Of a stretch of DNA of 9,813 nt, positions 5,582-9,813 are shown piece by piece (the first letter of the stretch is position 1; every line of letters starts with the position of its first letter). The stretch spans positions 1 to 9,813 of the forward strand of contig CAYZXN010000132.1 in the NCBI GenBank assembly GCA_964482425.1, written 5' to 3'. The notes beneath the pieces are model-generated. The model was not told the DNA's origin and did no database searches. It saw nothing but the letters and a program-made list of their open reading frames with translations. This DNA comes from WHTF01 sp964482425. Lineage in GTDB: Bacteria > Desulfobacterota > Binatia > UBA9968. Position numbers and translations under genes: made by a program.

Positions 5582-6828
5582 TGTACGTTTTAGGGGTCGT
5601 TTTGGCCGGAGGTCGGGGCGAGCGTCTTTTTCCGCTGACTCAAGATCGCGCAAAGCCCGCCGTGCCATTCGGCGGCAGGTACCGGATTATAGACTTCGTG
5701 CTTTCCAATTTCGTCAACTCCGGCATTCTGTCGATCTACGTCCTGACGCAGTTCAAGGCGCAGTCGTTGCTCGAACACCTTGACCGCGGTTGGCGCAGCA
5801 CGGATTTTCTCGGCGAACATTTTGTCACGGCCGTGCCGGCGCAGATGCGTATGGGCCATGCGTGGTATCAGGGCACGGCAGACTCAGTGCACCAGAACCT
5901 GTACCTGATTGAGCGGCATAACCCAAAAATCGTGGCGATCTTCGGCGCCGATCATATTTACCGGATGAACATCCGCCAGATGATCGATGAGCACCAGCGC
6001 CAGAACGCCGACGCCACGGTTGCAGCTCTGCCGGTAAAGATAACGGAGGCCAACCAGTTCGGTGTCATCGAGGTGGATGCGGATTGGCGCATCATCGGCT
6101 TCGATGAAAAACCCAGCCGACCCAAAGCGATTCCCGGCGAACCGGACTATGCGCTGGTGTCGATGGGCAATTATCTTTTCAATACAGACTCGCTGGTCCC
6201 AGCCCTTGTGTCGGATGCCAAGAACAGTGAGAGCGCTCACGACTTCGGCCGCAATCTGCTTCCGAACTTGATTAGAGATAAAAACGTCTATGCCTATGAT
6301 TTCCGCAGAAACCGCGTACCGGTTCCTTTCAAAGGCGAAGAAGCCAGTTACTGGCGCGATCTCGGAACCATCGAAGCCTACTATGAGGCCAGCATGGATC
6401 TGTGCTCGGTGGATCCTTCATTCAATCTCTACAATCGGAGCTGGCCTTTGCGAACGGTGGCGTATGGCGATCCGCCGGCCAAGTTTGTCTTCGACTGGGA
6501 AAATCGCAAGGGAATGGCGCTTAACTCCATCGTTGCCGAGGGAACTATCATCAGCGGGAGCTTGGTGCGCAGTTGCGTCGTCGGTAGAAACGTCAGGATG
6601 CACAGCTACAGCCAGATTGAAGATTCCGTGATCATGGACTGGGTCGAGATCGGCCGTGGCTGCAAAATCCGCCATGCCATTATCGACAAGTCCAACGTTA
6701 TCGCGTCGGGAACCGAGATCGGTTACGACCCGGAGGAAGACAAGCGGCGGTACTTCGTTTCAGAAGCCGGGATTGTCGTCGTAGCGCGAGGCGAGCGCAA
6801 GACCAACTGGGTAATGACCAATCCCTAG
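5578..6828 (+). CDS. glgC: Glucose-1-phosphate adenylyltransferase (ADP-glucose pyrophosphorylase)
   Basis: GlgC converts glucose-1-phosphate and ATP to ADP-glucose and pyrophosphate, the committed step of bacterial glycogen synthesis. The 416-residue protein begins with the nucleotidyltransferase signature LAGGRGERLFPLTQDRAKPAVPFGGRYRIIDF (residues 9-40). The metal/catalytic aspartate D125 lies in GADHIYRMN, and the sugar-phosphate lysine K178 in FDEKP. SMGNYLF and SYWRDLGTIEAYYEA follow, then a left-handed beta-helix region from about 290 to the end. The start overlaps the glgA stop (ATGA). A second ATG follows directly at 5581 and cannot be excluded. The N-terminus is about 15 residues shorter than in E. 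coli. Two fructose-1,6-bisphosphate contact positions of the E. coli enzyme, K39 and H46, align with D23 and P30, so allosteric control may differ. From memory, these positions look more like actinobacterial GlgC than enterobacterial GlgC. Confidence 0.97.
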   Translation: MMYVLGVVLAGGRGERLFPLTQDRAKPAVPFGGRYRIIDFVLSNFVNSGILSIYVLTQFKAQSLLEHLDRGWRSTDFLGEHFVTAVPAQMRMGHAWYQGTADSVHQNLYLIERHNPKIVAIFGADHIYRMNIRQMIDEHQRQNADATVAALPVKITEANQFGVIEVDADWRIIGFDEKPSRPKAIPGEPDYALVSMGNYLFNTDSLVPALVSDAKNSESAHDFGRNLLPNLIRDKNVYAYDFRRNRVPVPFKGEEASYWRDLGTIEAYYEASMDLCSVDPSFNLYNRSWPLRTVAYGDPPAKFVFDWENRKGMALNSIVAEGTIISGSLVRSCVVGRNVRMHSYSQIEDSVIMDWVEIGRGCKIRHAIIDKSNVIASGTEIGYDPEEDKRRYFVSEAGIVVVARGERKTNWVMTNP

Positions 6829-7035
6829 TCCAACCTGTAAGGACATGGGATACAATAAAAAGCATTCCTGCAACCTAGTTTTGAACTTTTAATGAACACG
6901 CGGCAGATCAAAGCTGCGGCAATGCCACGACGGATCAGATTCATTCAACGCAAAGCTCGCCTCTTGAGCATTGCTCAGCACCCGCCAGGTTAGGCTTCGT
7001 TGCTTTACCAGCCGCTACGGCAAGGATTGCACTTC
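6829..7035 (+). other. glgC-GH57 spacer with an inverted repeat
   Basis: These 207 bases carry a perfect inverted repeat TGAGCA-T-TGCTCA (6965-6977) about 60 bases before the GH57 gene. A TACAAT hexamer (6851-6856) could be a -10 element but lacks a good -35. No terminator with a T-run was seen after glgC, so read-through into the GH57 gene is likely. Confidence 0.4.
7022..7026 (+). promoter_or_regulatory. Ribosome binding site of the GH57 gene
   Basis: AAGGA lies 9 bases before the ATG at 7036. It supports that start over an in-frame TTG at 7000, which would add 12 residues not resembling the family's usual N-terminus. Confidence 0.6.
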
Positions 7036-9462
7036 ATGGAACGATACGTTTGCATTCACGGACACTTCTACCAACCGCCCCGGGAAAACCCCTGGCTCGA
7101 AGCCATTGAGTTGCAGGACTCGGCTTATCCTTATCACGATTGGAACAAGCGTATCACCGCTGAATGCTATGCTCCTAACGCAGTGGCGAGGATTCTTGAC
7201 GGTCACAACCGAATTGTCGAGTTGGTCAACAATTATGCCAAAATCAGCTTCAATTTCGGACCGACACTGCTCCAATGGCTGGAAATTCAGGAACCCGAGG
7301 TCTATGAAGCCATTCTCGCAGCCGATCGGCAAAGCATGATTAATTTTTCGGGTCACGGCTCCGCCTTAGCTCAACCGTTTAACCACCTGATTCTTCCTCT
7401 CGCCAGCAGGCGCGACCGCTGGACACAGGTTGTCTGGGGAATTCGTGACTTCCAGCATCGTTTCAAACGCGCGCCGGAAGGAATGTGGCTTCCCGAAACG
7501 GCCGTCGACCTGGAGACTTTAGAAATTCTCGCCGACTCGGGAATTCGCTTTACGATCCTCGCGCCCCATCAGGCGGCGCGCAGCCGACGCGACAGCGTTC
7601 GCGCCTGGCACGACGTCACGGGCGGAAAGATCGATCCGACACAGGCGTACGAGCAACGACTTCCGTCCGGCAAATCAATCGCGCTGTTTTTTTACCATGG
7701 GCCGATTGCACGCGCCGTCGCTTTCGAAGGCCTTCTCAGTCGCGGTGAAAACCTCGCGGGCGCCCTCATCGGGGCGTTTTCCCCCCATCCAAGCCGGCCC
7801 GAACTGGTCCATATTGCTACCGATGGCGAAAGCTACGGCCATCACCATCGTTTCGGTGACATGGCGTTGGCGTATGCCTTGCGGCATATCGTGGCTGGCA
7901 AGCTGGCGCGGCTTACCAATTACGGCGAGTTTCTCCAGCGGCACCCTCCGGAGCAGCAGGTTGAGATTATCGAAAAAACCTCCTGGAGCTGCTTTCACGG
8001 CATCGAGCGCTGGTGGAGTGACTGCGGCTGCAATACGGGCAGCCATCCCGGCTGGAACCAGCAATGGCGAACGCCGCTGCGCAATGCGCTGGACTGGTTG
8101 CGCGATTCGCTGGCTGCGCCTTTCGAAAATAAGGGACGCGAGTTTTTCAAGGATCCCTGGGCAGCGCGCAACGATTATCTCGACGTGACTCACGACCGGA
8201 GCGCCCCGGCGATCGATCAATTCCTGCTGCGGCACGCAATTCACCCACTTGACGGCAACGTCCGGATCACAGCCTTGAAACTACTCGAGCTTCAACGTCA
8301 CGCCCTGCTCATGTACACAAGCTGCGGCTGGTTCTTCGACGATCTCTCCGGCATAGAAACTGTGCAGATAATCCAGTATGCCGCACGCGCCATCCAGTTG
8401 GCACAGGAGTTGTTCGGGGCCTCGCCCGAAGCGCAGTTTGTCGAAAAGCTGGCGCAGGCAAAAAGCAATATTTCGGAACGAGGCGATGGGCGGCGGATCT
8501 ATCATCACCTGGTGCGGTCGGCAATGGTGGACTGGGAAAGAATCGGAGCGCACTATGCCGTGCGTTCGCTCTTCGAGAGTTACCCCGCCCAGACCTCGAT
8601 CTATTGCTACCGCGCCGAACGCCGGGACTACCAGGTGCTCAACGCCGGCGCCGCCAGACTGGCGCTGGGACGAGTTCAACTAAGCTCAGAGATTACACAA
8701 GAAGCTTCGCTCCTCAGCTTTGGTGTCCTGCACATGGGCGACCATAACGTCAACGGCGGCGTCCAGCAGTTCATGGCCGAGAAAGTTTTTCAGAGTCTTC
8801 AGGGCGAGTTGGCCGAACCCTTCGTACGCGCCGATTTTGCTGAAGTGATCCGCAATATGGATCGATATTTCGGCGAGTCGAATTACTCGGTGCGGTCGTT
8901 GTTTCGGGAAGATCAGAGGACCGTTCTCGAGACCGTTCTATCTTCCGCGTTGGCGCAATCGGAGTCGCTGTATCGCCAGATTTATGAGCAACGCGCCCCG
9001 GTCATGCGCTATCTTACCGATCTCGCTATTCCGCTGCCGCGCGCGTTTACCGCGGCGGCGGAATTCGTTCTCAACGCCGACTTGCGGCGGGCGTTGCAGG
9101 ATGAAGAGATAAGTGCCGAACGGCTTGGCTCGTTGCTGGATGCCGCTAAAACCGAGGGGATTTCACTTGACGTTGCAACGTTAGAGTTTGCATTCCGTCA
9201 GAATCTGGAACGCATGGCGAATCGTTTAGCCGAAAACCTCACAGACGCCGCTTTGCGCCGATTGGACGGCGCCGCCGCTTTACTGGCGGCGCTGCCGTTT
9301 CCGGTAAATCTCTGGAGAGTTCAGAATACCTACTACGACTTGTTACAAACAGCGTACCCGAAGATGCGGCGGCGGCAAGCGCAAGGCGATCCGTCAGCGC
9401 AGGAGTGGGTGGTTTGTTTTGAACGTCTGGGTCGAAAACTTGCGATCAAAATAGCAGAGTAA
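7036..9462 (+). CDS. Glycoside hydrolase family 57 protein with DUF3536-type C-terminal region
   Basis: This 808-residue cytoplasmic protein (no signal peptide) belongs to the GH57 alpha-amylase-like group (COG1449). The N-terminus MERYVCIHGHFYQPPRENPW carries GH57 motif 1. GMWLPETAVD contains E154, which by alignment with the Thermococcus 4-alpha-glucanotransferase motif GVWLTE is the likely nucleophile. ATDGESYGHHHRFGD contains D263, the likely acid/base in motif 4. A family-typical segment, WSCFHGIERWWSDCGCNTG, follows with C319, C330 and C332. The C-terminal half (from about 500) is mainly helical and of DUF3536 type, with no known activity. The start at 7036 is chosen for the canonical N-terminus and the AAGGA site. 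It follows glgC on the same strand, so it probably cleaves, transfers or debranches alpha-glucan. It is not the usual GH57 branching enzyme, which is shorter and has a DUF1957 region. The exact reaction is not known from sequence. Confidence 0.9.
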   Translation: MERYVCIHGHFYQPPRENPWLEAIELQDSAYPYHDWNKRITAECYAPNAVARILDGHNRIVELVNNYAKISFNFGPTLLQWLEIQEPEVYEAILAADRQSMINFSGHGSALAQPFNHLILPLASRRDRWTQVVWGIRDFQHRFKRAPEGMWLPETAVDLETLEILADSGIRFTILAPHQAARSRRDSVRAWHDVTGGKIDPTQAYEQRLPSGKSIALFFYHGPIARAVAFEGLLSRGENLAGALIGAFSPHPSRPELVHIATDGESYGHHHRFGDMALAYALRHIVAGKLARLTNYGEFLQRHPPEQQVEIIEKTSWSCFHGIERWWSDCGCNTGSHPGWNQQWRTPLRNALDWLRDSLAAPFENKGREFFKDPWAARNDYLDVTHDRSAPAIDQFLLRHAIHPLDGNVRITALKLLELQRHALLMYTSCGWFFDDLSGIETVQIIQYAARAIQLAQELFGASPEAQFVEKLAQAKSNISERGDGRRIYHHLVRSAMVDWERIGAHYAVRSLFESYPAQTSIYCYRAERRDYQVLNAGAARLALGRVQLSSEITQEASLLSFGVLHMGDHNVNGGVQQFMAEKVFQSLQGELAEPFVRADFAEVIRNMDRYFGESNYSVRSLFREDQRTVLETVLSSALAQSESLYRQIYEQRAPVMRYLTDLAIPLPRAFTAAAEFVLNADLRRALQDEEISAERLGSLLDAAKTEGISLDVATLEFAFRQNLERMANRLAENLTDAALRRLDGAAALLAALPFPVNLWRVQNTYYDLLQTAYPKMRRRQAQGDPSAQEWVVCFERLGRKLAIKIAE

Positions 9463-9504
9463 TCCGGAATGCGCGCGGAATCGACGCGGCGTTTCACCAG
9501 CCGC

Positions 9505-9541
9505 AGCTGCCGGCACAGAGATGGGAGGTGCGATGGCAGCT
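9505..9541. terminator. Stem-loop between convergent genes, possible terminator
   Basis: AGCTGCC (9505-9511) pairs with GGCAGCT (9535-9541), and inside it GCAC (9513-9516) pairs with GTGC (9528-9531) around an 11-base loop. It lies 43 bases after the GH57 stop and 31 bases past the stop of the convergent small gene, so it could serve both. There is no clear T-run on either strand, so intrinsic termination is uncertain. Confidence 0.35.
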
Positions 9542-9571
9542 TAACGCATGGTCAGATTTTGCCGAGCCGGG

Positions 9572-9787
9572 TTACTGCCAAATGACAGCGCAATCAGTGA
9601 TTTCAATCTCTTCTGAGGAAACCAGGGACGTCGTGCCATTGTCCCACTGAACGTTCACCAGTTGCCCGCCTTCCCCCTCGAGCTCGTATACGATCGTGCC
9701 TTCGGTGGCGATACCGACGCTTCCGTCGCTATCGAGAATCTCCTGGGCTGCACGGCAACGGACTCCCCGCAAACTGACGTCGATCAT
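9572..9787 (-). CDS. Small protein of unknown function, possible SH3-like beta-barrel
   Basis: This is a 71-residue acidic protein without signal peptide or membrane segment. I do not recognise a named family. The middle (about 28-62) reads like alternating beta-strands: EGTIVYELE, GGQLVNVQWDNG, TTSLVSSEEIEI. A strand of the type V-x-V-x-W-D-N-G followed by a short strand and an E-I-E-I end is common in SH3-like barrels, so that fold is inferred only. The ATG at 9787 has GGGAG 7 bases upstream, which makes it a convincing gene despite its size. It converges on the GH57 gene, so it is not part of the glycogen operon. Only 26 bases of upstream sequence are in the window, so its promoter and any operon partners cannot be judged. 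Confidence 0.65.
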   Translation of the reverse strand: MIDVSLRGVRCRAAQEILDSDGSVGIATEGTIVYELEGEGGQLVNVQWDNGTTSLVSSEEIEITDCAVIWQ

Positions 9788-9813
9788 CTTACAACTCCCG
9801 TAATTTATCTGTC

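Noticed and set aside
6851..6856. TACAAT as the -10 of a promoter for the GH57 gene
   Set aside because: No acceptable -35 hexamer lies 16-18 bases upstream.
7000..7035. Upstream TTG start extending the GH57 protein by 12 residues
   Set aside because: The ATG at 7036 gives the canonical MERYVCIHGHFYQPP start and has an AAGGA site 9 bases before it.
7675..8244. Minus-strand open frame of 189 codons inside the GH57 gene
   Set aside because: It is antisense to the conserved GH57 motif region and has no recognisable domain.

Overview
The window comes from the chromosome of a Gram-negative bacterium, most likely a beta- or gammaproteobacterium. The reasons are an outer-membrane lipoprotein polysaccharide exporter, an RfaH/NusG-type regulator, a good sigma-54 promoter with an IHF-type site, and moderately GC-rich coding sequence. 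The genus cannot be fixed from the sequence alone. No RNA genes, insertion sequences or CRISPR arrays were seen.

Left part (1-1302, minus strand): the start of an exopolysaccharide locus that runs off the left edge. A NusG/RfaH-family antiterminator paralogue (766-1302) comes first. After a structured 148-base leader with an ops/JUMPstart-like motif, a Wza/GumB-type polysaccharide export lipoprotein follows (1-617, C-terminus missing). The NusG-like gene has a well-formed -24/-12 (sigma-54) promoter, a consensus-matching IHF site and two upstream palindromes.

Intergenic 1303-1749 is an AT-rich divergent control region separating the exopolysaccharide locus from a glycogen cluster on the plus strand.

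Centre and right (1750-9462, plus strand): a glycogen/alpha-glucan cluster of malQ (4-alpha-glucanotransferase), glgA (ADP-glucose glycogen synthase), glgC (ADP-glucose pyrophosphorylase, overlapping glgA by 4 bases) and a large GH57 glycoside hydrolase with a C-terminal region of DUF3536 type. GlgC makes ADP-glucose, GlgA polymerises it, MalQ reshuffles linear maltodextrins, and the GH57 enzyme probably cleaves or transfers alpha-glucan. No branching enzyme (glgB), phosphorylase (glgP) or classical debranching enzyme (glgX) is present here. glgA has its own sigma-70-like promoter.

Right edge (9572-9787, minus strand): a convergent small protein of unknown function with an SH3-like look. A stem-loop lies between it and the GH57 gene.

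The most interesting points are the layered control of the exopolysaccharide locus (sigma-54/IHF/palindromes, a dedicated NusG paralogue and an ops-like leader) and the uncharacterised GH57-DUF3536 enzyme embedded in a glycogen operon. I did not find a wholly new system.
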